Positions 1 to 8,473 of a DNA stretch of 64,000 nt are shown in pieces. The notes under the pieces are model-generated. The model saw only the letters and a program-made list of their open reading frames with translations. It made no database searches and was not told where the DNA came from. The stretch is from a virus. The number at the start of each line of letters is the position of its first letter. Positions within the stretch are counted from its first letter, which is position 1. The DNA lies in the IMG/VR virus record IMGVR_UViG_3300042924_004713, positions 1-64,000 of that record. One strand, 5' to 3'. The position numbers and the translations under genes were made by a program.

Positions 1-562
1 GTTCCAACATCTGCCTAGGAATATGATCTCTCACATAAGCTGAAATATCAGCGTAGTTTGAGATCAAATAATTTTTGTCAGGGTAGGTTTTTTGATAAAT
101 CAATTGGTTAGAGGGTAGTAGGTCAATCATTACTTCATATACTACCACAACGCTTTGAGCGTGTAACTTTTTGATACTTAAATCAAACCACTGTTGCTGA
201 CTCTCAATCACAGGATCTACATCTTCTGGTGTGAGAATTACAGGTTCAAGATTGGGTCGCTGATCTTGACTGGCCAAGTGCCAAAGTTCTAGCCTATTGG
301 ACAGAGCATGCGAAACCAAGGCTTCCACAAGATTTCTACGCACACTGTATATTGGTGTCACGTAGTCTAGCTCTTGTGGTGAAAAAAAGTTATGGCTATG
401 AAAACAGGTTGGAATGTTTTTAAGCCATTGGATTTTGTCTAGATCATCTTTACTTTCAAGATGCACTATCAAACTTTGATATTTTCTTCGAGCAATATAA
501 CTTGCTAATAACACCGAGCCTGTGCGGCCCGGTGTCAGTACTGCCACACTATTTTTAAACAT
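1..562 (-). CDS. Sulfotransferase-like P-loop protein (partial, 3' end off window)
   Basis: An open frame on the minus strand runs from an ATG at 562 to the window edge without a stop (187 codons), so the C-terminus is missing. The N-terminus carries LTPGRTGSVLL, the position and shape of the 5'-phosphosulfate-binding loop of PAPS-dependent sulfotransferases, and a later YSVRRNLVEALVSH stretch resembles the 3'-phosphate site. The same two motifs occur in the gene at 8443-9606, so the two look like paralogues. It starts 7 bases after the phoH stop on the same strand and is probably co-transcribed with it. Acceptor unknown. A general nucleotide-binding P-loop protein is the alternative. Confidence 0.6.
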   Translation of the reverse strand, partial: MFKNSVAVLTPGRTGSVLLASYIARRKYQSLIVHLESKDDLDKIQWLKNIPTCFHSHNFFSPQELDYVTPIYSVRRNLVEALVSHALSNRLELWHLASQDQRPNLEPVILTPEDVDPVIESQQQWFDLSIKKLHAQSVVVVYEVMIDLLPSNQLIYQKTYPDKNYLISNYADISAYVRDHIPRQMLE

Positions 563-569
563 CCTGTAC

Positions 570-1328
570 TTATGAGTACAATTTTAGGATGTCAGATATG
601 ATTGGGTGACGTCGAATATCGCGGGTGCCCATTTCAATAAGTGTTAGGCCATTGACTTTTTCGCTGCTGAGTCTGCGACAAAGATCCAGTAGACCGTTGG
701 TTTGGATATTCCGGTCCGCTTGTTCAGTGTCACCCGTAACTGTGATCTTGCTGTCCTCACCAATGCGAGTGAGCAGCATTTTGAACTGTGCAGGTGTGGC
801 GTTTTGCATTTCGTCAGCAATGATCCAAGATCGCTTGAAAGTGCGCCCACGCATATAGGCCAAGGGAGAGATTTCAATGATCTGATCTTCTATCATGCGA
901 GTGATATCTCGCTGGTGATAATATTCCTGCAGCACATCAAACAATGGACGAGTCCATGGCTCCATTTTGCTCACAAGATTACCCGGTAAAAATCCATGCT
1001 TTTCATCTTCAACGCCCACTGCTGGTCTAGTGAGAATCAATCTGTCAACCTGACGGCTGCGCAGTGCTCTAATAGCTGCCAGCATGGTCAGATAGGTTTT
1101 GCCAGTGCCTGCAGGGCCCACAGTGACCACAATGGGTGTGTTTTCATCTAGTAGATTAACCACTAGGCGTTCTTGATTTATGCTCTTGGGACGAAGTTCT
1201 ACGGTACGGTTTGAGTTGTGTTGGCTGGGGAAAAAACTTATGTTGTTTACATCTTGTTCTACCAGGGTCATGCGTTTTTGAGCTTTGGCTCCGCGGGCTC
1301 TAGACAATTCCAATCCTCCTTTGATCAT
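570..1328 (-). CDS. phoH: PhoH-like P-loop ATPase
   Basis: PhoH family ATPase (252 residues), a common gene of marine phages; host PhoH is phosphate-starvation inducible and linked to RNA metabolism, but the phage role is not established. Seen: Walker A VGPAGTGKTYL, an ILTRPAVGVEDEKHGFLPG stretch, the Walker B region WIIADEMQNA and the VTGDTEQAD motif, in the usual order. The frame is open further upstream, but the start at 1328 is preferred because GGAGGT lies 7 bases before it; residues before MIKGGLEL are not family-like. A minus-strand CTAAATA box lies 17 bases upstream of the start codon, suggesting late expression. Confidence 0.93.
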   Translation of the reverse strand: MIKGGLELSRARGAKAQKRMTLVEQDVNNISFFPSQHNSNRTVELRPKSINQERLVVNLLDENTPIVVTVGPAGTGKTYLTMLAAIRALRSRQVDRLILTRPAVGVEDEKHGFLPGNLVSKMEPWTRPLFDVLQEYYHQRDITRMIEDQIIEISPLAYMRGRTFKRSWIIADEMQNATPAQFKMLLTRIGEDSKITVTGDTEQADRNIQTNGLLDLCRRLSSEKVNGLTLIEMGTRDIRRHPIISDILKLYS

Positions 1329-1345
1329 GTCGCTACCTCCATGGA

Positions 1346-1352
1346 TATTTAG
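1346..1352 (-). promoter_or_regulatory. T4-type late promoter box (CTAAATA) before phoH
   Basis: On the minus strand CTAAATA is followed by TCCATGGAGGT and the phoH start at 1328. The box differs from the T4 late consensus TATAAATA only at its first positions. Predicted +1 would fall just before the ribosome binding site. Confidence 0.45.
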
Positions 1353-1468
1353 ACTGTTGCGTAGGTCTATGTGTGCTGATGTATCTGCATGGTCAAGCAT
1401 CATAAGTAAAGAGCTTGTCAGTAATTTTCCTAAAACCCAGCACCTTGACAGAGTCAATAAATAAGAAC

Positions 1469-2071
1469 ATGGACAAAGACCTTTTTTCCGATCACAGAGA
1501 TTACTGGAACGTAGCCCAGAATATAAAAAATATCTACGTTAGTCAAAATAGCCTGCTGACTTTGCTGGACTTTGAGCGTGTGCTTGACGAACTGGATCTT
1601 TATGCATTTCGCAACTGGAGCCTGGGCGAGCTGGTGCAGGGACCAGATGTTGGAAAATACACCGTGAGCTGCACATTTATGTGGCCGGAAAAACTCATGC
1701 CTGATCCGCGTGGTGCCAAAAGACTGCTGCCATTTGACTGTAATATTGAATTCAAAAAAACCCAGATCAAAATTCCTGTGAAAATTCAAGATCCAGGTGA
1801 TTATATTCCTGGTACCAAGAAAGCACGTATCATAGAAAAACCCATTTGGCTTGTGGAAATCACCATGCCCAAGGCCTTGATCAGCGACATACGCACAGGC
1901 TCCGTGGAATTTGAAGACGAGGAAATAGATCTAGCAGATCTGGATCAAGCCTATGAAGACGACCTGGATCAAGAACAGTATCAAGATCAATCTGCCTCAC
2001 CTGCACAGCAGGCCTTGGCAGCACCGCAGGCTCAACCGCAGCCTGGTGCAGCAGGAGCGATCAATGTCTGA
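1469..2071 (+). CDS. Conserved phage protein of unknown function
   Basis: I do not recognise a domain. The 200-residue product has a compact N-terminal region of about 140 residues rich in beta-prone segments (for example KIPVKIQDPGDYIPGTKKAR) and an acidic then Pro/Gln/Ala-rich C-terminal tail (from about residue 145). The start at 1469 (MDKDLF) is chosen over an upstream in-frame ATG because the upstream 18 residues overlap the divergent phoH leader region; a TAAATA box ends 5 bases before the ATG. It overlaps the next gene by 8 bases, so the two are translationally linked. A structural or scaffold-associated role is possible but not shown. Confidence 0.8.
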   Translation: MDKDLFSDHRDYWNVAQNIKNIYVSQNSLLTLLDFERVLDELDLYAFRNWSLGELVQGPDVGKYTVSCTFMWPEKLMPDPRGAKRLLPFDCNIEFKKTQIKIPVKIQDPGDYIPGTKKARIIEKPIWLVEITMPKALISDIRTGSVEFEDEEIDLADLDQAYEDDLDQEQYQDQSASPAQQALAAPQAQPQPGAAGAINV

Positions 2072-2606
2072 TCTACAGCCAATTTTTGAATCCTTGGAAT
2101 ACAAGGATCTCGTGGGCATGATGAAACCCACTATTCACATCGATGAATTTAGCAGCAAAATGGGCGATGATGATGATGTGATTGTGATCAGTTTTTATCT
2201 GCGCGACCAGCAAGCCGCCAAGGATCTCATGAACTGGTTTGAAAAAGGCTATGATTTTGTACTAGACGCAGATAGATCGCCAGGTGAAATCAAGCCCAAC
2301 AGATATCTAGTGTACATTGAAATTCTGCGTCGTAGCACCGCAGGTGCCAAGGTGCAAGACCTACTACGAGATCTTGAAACACTCACAGAGTACAAACTAG
2401 ATGATTGGGTCATGCACTACGAGGGCAAGGAACAGCCATTTTCACGTGATGAATTTGATCAGCTGGTGCCGTTGACTCCTGCTGCATACCGCGCCAAAAA
2501 AGAATCAGATCTAAATGAATGGCGTCAGCGAGCTGGACTTGACACCAAACCTATACACGAAAGAGATAGGTTACTAAGACAGTTGCAGAACGCAGCAGGA
2601 ATCTAA
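2064..2606 (+). CDS. Conserved phage protein of unknown function
   Basis: 180 residues. The start is the ATG at 2064, 8 bases inside the preceding gene, with AGGAG upstream. The central part (DDDDVIVISFYLRDQQAAK ... GYDFVLDADRSPGEI ... RYLVYIEILRR) reads as an alternating beta/alpha fold, followed by a charged C-terminal helix. No catalytic motif is visible. Its place between two other small unknowns ahead of a convergent methyltransferase gives no clear clue to function. Confidence 0.82.
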   Translation: MSDLQPIFESLEYKDLVGMMKPTIHIDEFSSKMGDDDDVIVISFYLRDQQAAKDLMNWFEKGYDFVLDADRSPGEIKPNRYLVYIEILRRSTAGAKVQDLLRDLETLTEYKLDDWVMHYEGKEQPFSRDEFDQLVPLTPAAYRAKKESDLNEWRQRAGLDTKPIHERDRLLRQLQNAAGI

Positions 2607-2608
2607 AA

Positions 2609-2935
2609 ATGCTATTACTTGACTTGATCATGGAACAGACTATCACACAGCCACCTGGTAAAGTTCCAGCAGCTGGTGGAGTACCAGTGCCTCCCACTGT
2701 GGACACATCTGGTGATGCAGCCAAGGCAGTGATAGCCAGTCCAAAGCCTGCGCCCAGCACAGCCAAACCACAGCCCACTGGTCAACCTGCACAACAAGCA
2801 CAACAGGCCAAGGCCGCACAACCAGCTGCTCAATCAGCTGCCGCGGCACAGTCAGCAGCACAGGAAAGTCAGGCCGAACTAGAAGAGCGTGTGATGAAAC
2901 GCCTTCAACAGTTGGCTGGCATGCTAGGTCGTTGA
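2609..2935 (+). CDS. Low-complexity Pro/Ala/Gln-rich small protein
   Basis: 108 residues, starting 2 bases after the preceding stop. Residues about 12-90 are dominated by Pro, Ala and Gln with few charged residues, so this region is probably disordered; the C-terminus (ELEERVMKRLQQLAGMLGR) is a likely amphipathic or coiled-coil helix. Such proteins act as linkers or scaffold-like parts in phages, but nothing here fixes the role. The end overlaps the convergent methyltransferase gene by 12 bases. Confidence 0.7.
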   Translation: MLLLDLIMEQTITQPPGKVPAAGGVPVPPTVDTSGDAAKAVIASPKPAPSTAKPQPTGQPAQQAQQAKAAQPAAQSAAAAQSAAQESQAELEERVMKRLQQLAGMLGR

Positions 2936-3664
2936 TTTAACATATTCAAAATACAGTCGGCTGTTGCTGTCTTTTTTAAAGGTAGCAAGATGCAGTGCAA
3001 ACTCAGTTTCAAATTGTTTTACTGTGGCAAAATCCCAAGGAAAAATATCTACCCAGGGTCCAGCAGCATGAGCAATGCCTGGATTCACCCGCAGGTACAT
3101 GTGTCCACCCGGCGTCAATAAATTCACACAGTGTGCGATCCGCGCCTGAATATCATCGCGACTGTTGAAATTAATGCTGCCAAGAGCAATGATATGATCA
3201 TGCGATTCAGGAGGCACCTGATATTCTAGAATATCCACTTGATAGTCAGCACAGTTGTTATAGGGATCAATACCTATTAGATTTTGAATTCGGCCTTTGA
3301 ATGGATGATATCCACAGCCTACGTCCAGCACTGACCGTGGATTGTGTTTGTTGATTTCGTCTGCCAGAGCCCAGCCTGTGTAGGTATATTCGTCGGTTCT
3401 AGGTTTCCAGATCTCTCCAAAGAATCTTGCACTGTAACGAGTGTCAAGGTCATGCACAATTTCATTCAGGGTGCCTACAAAATCACAGGAGAGCTGTAGT
3501 TCGCGTTCGATATTGTCTTTGAACTTTTTATATCGTGCAGGAGTCCATGGCAATGTGTGCACCTGTGTGCTTTGGTCAAACCCACTGGCCAAGTTTCGGT
3601 ATCTGGCTAGGCCAAAACTCTGCTGAAGATTTTCCAGTATCAAACGAAAAATTTTGGTATTCAT
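2924..3664 (-). CDS. SAM-dependent methyltransferase (class I fold)
   Basis: 246 residues. The SAM-binding motif I is visible as SVLDVGCGYHPF (about residues 111-122), followed by an acidic residue at the end of the next strand (LIGIDPYN) and a DHIIALGSINF strand typical of motif post-II. The C-terminal half (LLTPGGHMYLRVNP) matches the class I methyltransferase core. Substrate cannot be read; it could act on a small molecule, a sugar or a protein. It is transcribed against its neighbours and is one of four methyltransferase-like genes in the window (others at 35363, 40158, 56823). Confidence 0.85.
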   Translation of the reverse strand: MNTKIFRLILENLQQSFGLARYRNLASGFDQSTQVHTLPWTPARYKKFKDNIERELQLSCDFVGTLNEIVHDLDTRYSARFFGEIWKPRTDEYTYTGWALADEINKHNPRSVLDVGCGYHPFKGRIQNLIGIDPYNNCADYQVDILEYQVPPESHDHIIALGSINFNSRDDIQARIAHCVNLLTPGGHMYLRVNPGIAHAAGPWVDIFPWDFATVKQFETEFALHLATFKKDSNSRLYFEYVKSTT

Positions 3665-3683
3665 TGAATTTTTTCTAAATGGA

Positions 3684-3690
3684 CTAAATA
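3684..3690 (+). promoter_or_regulatory. T4-type late promoter box (CTAAATA)
   Basis: CTAAATA lies 66 bases before the ferritin-like gene start at 3757, in the 92-base gap between divergent genes. The spacing allows a leader of about 60 bases. Confidence 0.4.
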
Positions 3691-3756
3691 TTTGTACACA
3701 AAGCCGTAAAAAATTTTATCCCCTTGTGTTTCCACATATATATCCTAGGAGAAATC

Positions 3757-4455
3757 ATGTTAACAGGAAAACAATTTGTTGAAAAAATTCGTGCCGAAAA
3801 CTCAGCTCTGTTTGAGGCCAGTCGTCACAATGTTCGTGCCTACTTTGAAAGCCAGCCCAGCCAGCAAGAACTGGTAGACCATTTTGTTGGTCGCATGGTA
3901 AACGAGCGCATGAACATGGTAGAAATCAGCCAGGCCATTGCTAACCTGCCCGCTGACACTGATCCAGTTGAACTGCAATTGCTAACACAGCAGGCGCATG
4001 ACGAAGCTGTGCATTTCCGCATGGTCAAAGAAGTTATTGAACACATTCAAGGTTCAGAAGTTGATGTTGAAGCAGCCATTGCTCGTGAAACAGCCAAGCC
4101 CACTGCCAAGGGCGCTGGTCTATTGGAAAAATACGGCGCACAAAACGACGAAGCCGCACTGGCAGCATATCAGCTAGTGGCAGAAGGTCGTGCTGAAGCT
4201 GTGTGGAACGAAATGGCAGACTGCATTGAAGATCAATACATTGCCACTCGCTATGCTAAAATTGCTAGAGACGAAGGCTTTCACAGCAAGATTGGTGCAC
4301 GTAAACTGGCTCAATTGGTTGAAAGCGCAGAAGAACAAGCACGTATTGAAAAACTAGTGAGTGCAATGCGTCGTGATCTGTATGACATCAGCTGCCGTAA
4401 CACCACTGCGGCCGAAGCAGGTCGTAAGCTGGTATCAGAAGCCTACGGTTGGTAA
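3757..4455 (+). CDS. Ferritin-like / diiron helical-bundle protein
   Basis: 232 residues, strongly helical. Two ExxH motifs are visible (DEAVHFRM at about residue 88 and DEGFHSKI at about residue 175), the spacing expected for a four-helix ferritin-like diiron centre. Substrate is unknown; diiron bundles include oxidases, oxygenases and iron-storage proteins. The start at 3757 has CTAGGAGA upstream and is preferred to an ATG 33 bases earlier. The next gene, a glutamine amidotransferase, follows after 1 base, suggesting a joint pathway with the cupin further on. Confidence 0.7.
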   Translation: MLTGKQFVEKIRAENSALFEASRHNVRAYFESQPSQQELVDHFVGRMVNERMNMVEISQAIANLPADTDPVELQLLTQQAHDEAVHFRMVKEVIEHIQGSEVDVEAAIARETAKPTAKGAGLLEKYGAQNDEAALAAYQLVAEGRAEAVWNEMADCIEDQYIATRYAKIARDEGFHSKIGARKLAQLVESAEEQARIEKLVSAMRRDLYDISCRNTTAAEAGRKLVSEAYGW

Positions 4456-4456
4456 A

Positions 4457-5005
4457 TTGCGCATAGGACTTACACAACGAGTCCTATATCACAGAGGTAG
4501 GGCTTATGACTCACTAGAGCAAGTGTGGTACGAATTTCTAGATGGTCATAAGCTCTTTTTAATTCCCAATACCAAAGACTACGATTATCAAGAGCTGTGT
4601 GCAAATCTTGATTGTCTTATAATAACCGGTGGTGATGACAGTGCAGTGCGTAGACGCACAGAACTCAAGGTTGCCACTATCATGATGCAGAGTTTCAAAC
4701 CCATACTGGGCATTTGTCATGGTGCTATGTTGCTCACAGATGTGCTGGGAGGCACCGTGACTGGCACAGATGGACACAGTGACACTGTTCACGAAATAAA
4801 CTATGCAGGCAGACGTATCATGGTCAACAGTCATCATGATCAAACCATAGGACGAGCCCACAATGCTGCCCGGGTCTTGGCCACTGATGATGACGGAAAC
4901 TGTGAAGCCTGGATTGACGGATTATTGGCTGGAATAATCTGGCATCCAGAACGCATGAAAGCACCATTTATTCCAGCAGAAATTCAACAGGTAATAAAAC
5001 TATGA
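4457..5005 (+). CDS. Class I glutamine amidotransferase-like protein
   Basis: Class I glutamine amidotransferase fold, about 182 residues, similar in plan to gamma-glutamyl-GABA hydrolases (PuuD-like). Seen: CLIITGGDD, the nucleophile elbow ILGICHGAMLL with the catalytic Cys, and IIWHPERM carrying the catalytic His-Pro-Glu. No synthase domain is fused, so it either hydrolyses a gamma-glutamyl amide or supplies ammonia to a partner. I place the start at the TTG at 4457, directly after the previous stop, because no ATG or GTG lies near; the frame is open upstream inside the ferritin-like gene. It overlaps the cupin gene by 4 bases. Confidence 0.8.
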   Translation: MRIGLTQRVLYHRGRAYDSLEQVWYEFLDGHKLFLIPNTKDYDYQELCANLDCLIITGGDDSAVRRRTELKVATIMMQSFKPILGICHGAMLLTDVLGGTVTGTDGHSDTVHEINYAGRRIMVNSHHDQTIGRAHNAARVLATDDDGNCEAWIDGLLAGIIWHPERMKAPFIPAEIQQVIKL

Positions 5006-5664
5006 TGATCAATATTCAAGGTGTGTTTGAAACTCAGGATCGCTGGCCTTTGCGAATTATCAAACTAGAAACAGGCGAAAGTCGTGCGTTTGATTATACT
5101 CGTGGCACATACTATATCATGTTGCAGAATGCCAGTTACTACAGCGATAATGTCAAATTTGAAGATGTTGATGCTGCGCTGTGTGTTAATAATCACTTTA
5201 CAATCAAGTGCGCACGTGGCAGCGCAGTGGTCGTTGAATATCTAGGACTGCGTTTGCTAGAAAGTCGTTACTATGTTCAGGATCAACTAGGACAAGGTAA
5301 TTTAAGTTATATAGATGGTGGCACTAACACCACTGCGGTGAATCCAGGTAGACTGGGTGATCCTGTTATCAACTACGTTCATTTTCCTGCGGGCATGACG
5401 CAGACCCTACACACCCATCCTAGTCATCGTGTGGGCATGGTACTCAAAGGCCGTGGACTAGTTGAATTGGACAACAGCGATTTTCCATTAAAACAGGGTG
5501 ATGCGTTTTTTCTGCAGCGTAATGTTCTGCATAATTTTACATGTCCTTACGACGAAGACGTGGTTTTATTTGTGTTTGCTCCAGATTCGGGCACAGGTCC
5601 TACAGACGAAGTAAATCCATTAAAAATCCGTACCTATATTGGCCAACAACGATATGCCCGCTAA
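5002..5664 (+). CDS. Cupin-domain protein
   Basis: 220 residues with a C-terminal cupin barrel: motif 1 is seen in HTHPSHRVGMVLKGRG (about residues 133-148) and motif 2 in GDAFFLQRNVLHNF, giving three His that could bind a metal. The N-terminal 100 residues look like another degenerate beta-barrel, so a bicupin is possible. Cupins range from dioxygenases and epimerases to binding proteins; no substrate can be named. The ATG at 5002 overlaps the preceding stop and the 3' end overlaps the next gene by 11 bases, so it sits in a translationally coupled string. Confidence 0.8.
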   Translation: MMINIQGVFETQDRWPLRIIKLETGESRAFDYTRGTYYIMLQNASYYSDNVKFEDVDAALCVNNHFTIKCARGSAVVVEYLGLRLLESRYYVQDQLGQGNLSYIDGGTNTTAVNPGRLGDPVINYVHFPAGMTQTLHTHPSHRVGMVLKGRGLVELDNSDFPLKQGDAFFLQRNVLHNFTCPYDEDVVLFVFAPDSGTGPTDEVNPLKIRTYIGQQRYAR

Positions 5665-6316
5665 AAGACTATTGATCCTAACAGGGCCTCAGGGCTCTGG
5701 AAATCATGTGCTGAGTAGAGTTTTTTCCTGGCATCCTGAAGTGCGTGGCTGGGACGCACTGAAAAGCAATTATTGGGTACCCAGTGACCAAGAGCCATTT
5801 GCAGAATTTTGGGTGCATCCAGAGCGTTTGACTGCTGATTATTTTCGGGATCATCAATATTATTTTGCCAATGTGAGTGCACCATTTTTCTATGACGGTG
5901 TAAGACAGTTGCCAAAAATACGCGAAGTTGCTGAACGTGCTGAGAGTTTTGGCGTAGAGGTAGTAGTGGCCATAGTGAGTCGGGATAAAAATATCAATGC
6001 CTATCAACAAGAACGTGTGGGAGGTGAGGTCACGCTGTATTCTGCAATCGAATACTATCAATCCGAGCTGCTGGAAAACTTTGAATGTCATTTTATCAGC
6101 AATGAAACCTTTTTTCTTTGGCACACAAACTATCTACAGTACCTGTCACGGTTACTGAGATTCCCCATAGATCTAGAACACAGCACTGAAATGATTGATG
6201 CCAACCCCAACAGAAAATACGTGGCAGCAGTGATAGATCACTGGTTAGACAAACACATACAAGCCGGACGCAGAAAATTTGTGGATCGTGTGCTTGACAA
6301 ACTACAGGAGAAATAA
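5654..6316 (+). CDS. Sulfotransferase/kinase-like P-loop protein
   Basis: 220 residues. The N-terminus has ILTGPQGSGNHVLSRVFS, a P-loop of the sulfotransferase type (no GKS/T), and VVVAIVSRDKNINAYQQERV at about residue 105 matches the place of the 3'-phosphate-binding strand of these enzymes. Most of the rest is unfamiliar. The ATG at 5654 is preferred over a TTG 15 bases upstream. It abuts the kinase-nucleotidyltransferase fusion (next start is 1 base after this stop), which could make an activated nucleotide donor; that link is inference. Confidence 0.6.
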   Translation: MPAKRLLILTGPQGSGNHVLSRVFSWHPEVRGWDALKSNYWVPSDQEPFAEFWVHPERLTADYFRDHQYYFANVSAPFFYDGVRQLPKIREVAERAESFGVEVVVAIVSRDKNINAYQQERVGGEVTLYSAIEYYQSELLENFECHFISNETFFLWHTNYLQYLSRLLRFPIDLEHSTEMIDANPNRKYVAAVIDHWLDKHIQAGRRKFVDRVLDKLQEK

Positions 6317-7171
6317 ATGGCAGAACGCATATTGGTCATGGGACTACCTGGTGCAGGTAAAACCTATTTCGCAGAACGCTTGAAACAGTATCTTGAGAAT
6401 CATGGTACTATCAACAATATTGACCCCTCAAGAGCCTTGAGCATGGAAAACTACATAGGTGATTATCGTGTGCAAGTGGACTGGTTCAACGCTGATGAAA
6501 TACGTCGCAGATTCAATGACTGGGATTTCAGCCGTGATGGACGTATTCGTCAGAGTCTGCGTATGTTTGAATTTGCCATGAAATGCTCGGGTGATTATGC
6601 CCTGTGTGATTTTGTGGCGCCTCTGCCGGAAATGCGTGCTAACTTCAAAGCAGACTGGACTGTGTGGATTGATACAATTGATGCAGGCCGTTATGAGGAC
6701 ACCAATCGTGCGTTTGTGCCTCCCGAAGTATATGATTTTAGAATCACAGAACAGCATGCTGAACGTTGGGTGGAGTTTGTAGGTGAACACATACTAGATC
6801 AACGTCGTAGGCCTACGTTTGATTATCGCCGAGAAACAGTGCAGATGCTGGGACGTTGGCAACCTTGGCATAAGGGACATCGTGCGCTGTTTGACAGGCT
6901 GATCACACGCACCGGACAGGTGGTAATTCAAATACGAGATGTACAAGGCTGGCAGGGATCCAATCCATTTAGTTTTGAACAGGTTCGTGAAAGAATTCGC
7001 AGAGATCTAGATCCCCTGTATCAAGGACAATATCTAATTCAGCTGGTGCCAAACATCGTACACATTGGCTGGGGTCGCAACGTGGGCTACACCGCAGCAG
7101 AAGAAATATTTGATGATGATATTAATTGCATCAGCGGCACTGCGATCAGAGCACAAATGGGCTTGAAATGA
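6317..7171 (+). CDS. Fusion: APS-kinase-like P-loop domain plus nucleotidylyltransferase domain
   Basis: 284 residues with two enzyme domains. Residues 1 to about 165 start with ILVMGLPGAGKTYFAERL (Walker A) and contain DWFNADEIRRRFNDW, the ADxxR layout seen in adenylylsulfate kinases and gluconate-kinase-like enzymes. Residues about 175-284 show MLGRWQPWHKGHRALFD (the HxGH-type motif, here HKGH) and CISGTAIRAQM (ISxTxxR motif) of nicotinamide/pantetheine-type nucleotidylyltransferases. The two together resemble bifunctional ATP-sulfurylase/kinase or NadR-type arrangements, but the substrate is not fixed. Placed between two sulfotransferase-like genes; production of a sulfonucleotide donor is an attractive but unproven idea. 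Confidence 0.75.
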   Translation: MAERILVMGLPGAGKTYFAERLKQYLENHGTINNIDPSRALSMENYIGDYRVQVDWFNADEIRRRFNDWDFSRDGRIRQSLRMFEFAMKCSGDYALCDFVAPLPEMRANFKADWTVWIDTIDAGRYEDTNRAFVPPEVYDFRITEQHAERWVEFVGEHILDQRRRPTFDYRRETVQMLGRWQPWHKGHRALFDRLITRTGQVVIQIRDVQGWQGSNPFSFEQVRERIRRDLDPLYQGQYLIQLVPNIVHIGWGRNVGYTAAEEIFDDDINCISGTAIRAQMGLK

Positions 7172-7806
7172 AATATATTTTTGTAACAGGTGCGCCGGGT
7201 AGTAAATGGAGTTCGGTAATAAAAAATATCTACTACAGCCGTGACATAGATCGTTCGGATTTTAGTCATGCCCGCACCTACTATCATGATGCCAACGGAC
7301 ACATGGATTTGATGCATCTGGGCAGCTATTTTGACCCTGGCATGGAATTTGGCGACTGGTTTGATCGCATTGAAGGACACACTCGCAAGGAGTGCGAGGC
7401 AGAATTTGATCGGCCTTTTTCAGGCACAGGCGTTAGAATTATTCGCAGTCATGTGTTTGCACACAACATAGCGTATCTACGCACACACTGGCCTGACTCG
7501 CCGGTGATCATGGTACATCGTTCCGATGACGCCTGCCTGGGCTGGTGGGTAAAATGCGGACATTTTGATATTACCTATCCAGACTACAGTGCATACTACA
7601 AAGACCTGCGTGTGATGGCGCATCGTATTGAACAGCAAAATGGTGACATCAGCATGGTATGGCGACAGCAACCTGGTGTTGAACCCAAAAACAACATCGA
7701 GCTGTGTGCTGCTCTGGGTATTTCGGCTCCCACTCTTTCCTCGCACAAGCAGGTATATGAATATCATGACATCGAAGTAAAAGTCCTGGGAGCAAGAAAT
7801 GTCTAA
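7168..7806 (+). CDS. Sulfotransferase-like P-loop protein
   Basis: 212 residues starting at the ATG at 7168 (ATGA overlap with the previous stop). FVTGAPGSKWSSVIKN is a modified 5'-phosphosulfate loop, and PVIMVHRSDDACLGWW resembles the second conserved strand and Arg-Ser element of sulfotransferases. Its size and order of motifs match the genes at 5654 and 8443, so three diverged members of one fold lie within 4 kb. Acceptor unknown. Overlaps the following gene by 8 bases. Confidence 0.55.
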   Translation: MKYIFVTGAPGSKWSSVIKNIYYSRDIDRSDFSHARTYYHDANGHMDLMHLGSYFDPGMEFGDWFDRIEGHTRKECEAEFDRPFSGTGVRIIRSHVFAHNIAYLRTHWPDSPVIMVHRSDDACLGWWVKCGHFDITYPDYSAYYKDLRVMAHRIEQQNGDISMVWRQQPGVEPKNNIELCAALGISAPTLSSHKQVYEYHDIEVKVLGARNV

Positions 7807-8473
7807 CGATTCAAGTTCTTGGCAGTGGTGCAAACAGCGCAGCAACTATCATTTTGATAACACAACATACGATCAAGCAGGCGATTACATACATCTCATG
7901 GGCAGGTTTGTGGGCGACTGGTCTCAGGAACTTGATCAGGTGCTGCAACAAACTCACAGTGTGACCTGGAGCACTCGCAAGAATTATCAAGGACAGTCTC
8001 GTGTGAGTCCTATGTTGGCTCAAGAGCTCTATGACCTTGAGTCAGTGGGAGCCGATCCTGATCTAGTGCTCACTGATCGCATGGATTATCCGGATCAAGT
8101 GCCTGTGTTTGCTCGCATGATTGAATACTTTGGCATGGAAAATTGTCGTAGTCAGATACACATACAACGCACCGGACAGATGTTTAATCTACACATAGAC
8201 AAACTGTATGAATATGCAGACCGTGCTGAAGATGTGTTTAGATTTGTTGTGATGCTCGCAGACTGGGAGCCCGGACAGTTTTACTGCTATGGAACCTATC
8301 AATACACACACTGGCAGGCCGGAGACTTCCACTGGTTTGATTGGCCCAACGTTCCACATGCCACTGCCAATGCCAGTCACACACCGCGACCCACACTGCA
8401 AATCACAGGGCGTGCCACTGGTATTACCAAACAACGGATCAATCAATTACATCTGGACCCGGTGTTTGTTTGA
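7799..8473 (+). CDS. 2-oxoglutarate/Fe(II) oxygenase-like (double-stranded beta-helix) protein
   Basis: 224 residues. Seen: NLHIDKLYE, which could give the HxD metal pair, WEPGQFYCYG, WQAGDFHWFDW and NVPHATANAS with the distal His, then a PTLQITGRAT strand. This order (HxD ... GD ... H ... R) is the plan of the Fe(II)/2-oxoglutarate oxygenase barrel. The protein at 48359-48913 ends with the same GDxxxW...PHxxxN...TLQITG pattern, so the two are probably distant relatives. Substrate unknown. Convergent with the next gene, overlapping by 31 bases. Confidence 0.6.
   Translation: MSNDSSSWQWCKQRSNYHFDNTTYDQAGDYIHLMGRFVGDWSQELDQVLQQTHSVTWSTRKNYQGQSRVSPMLAQELYDLESVGADPDLVLTDRMDYPDQVPVFARMIEYFGMENCRSQIHIQRTGQMFNLHIDKLYEYADRAEDVFRFVVMLADWEPGQFYCYGTYQYTHWQAGDFHWFDWPNVPHATANASHTPRPTLQITGRATGITKQRINQLHLDPVFV

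Noticed and set aside
1445-1473. Sigma70 promoter from TTGACA at 1445
   Set aside because: The -35 is perfect, but 17 bases on the sequence is CATGGA; no -10 box exists and the start codon overlaps that place.
5678-6124. Minus-strand 148-residue open frame
   Set aside because: Antisense to the P-loop protein gene at 5654, without ribosome binding site or known motif.
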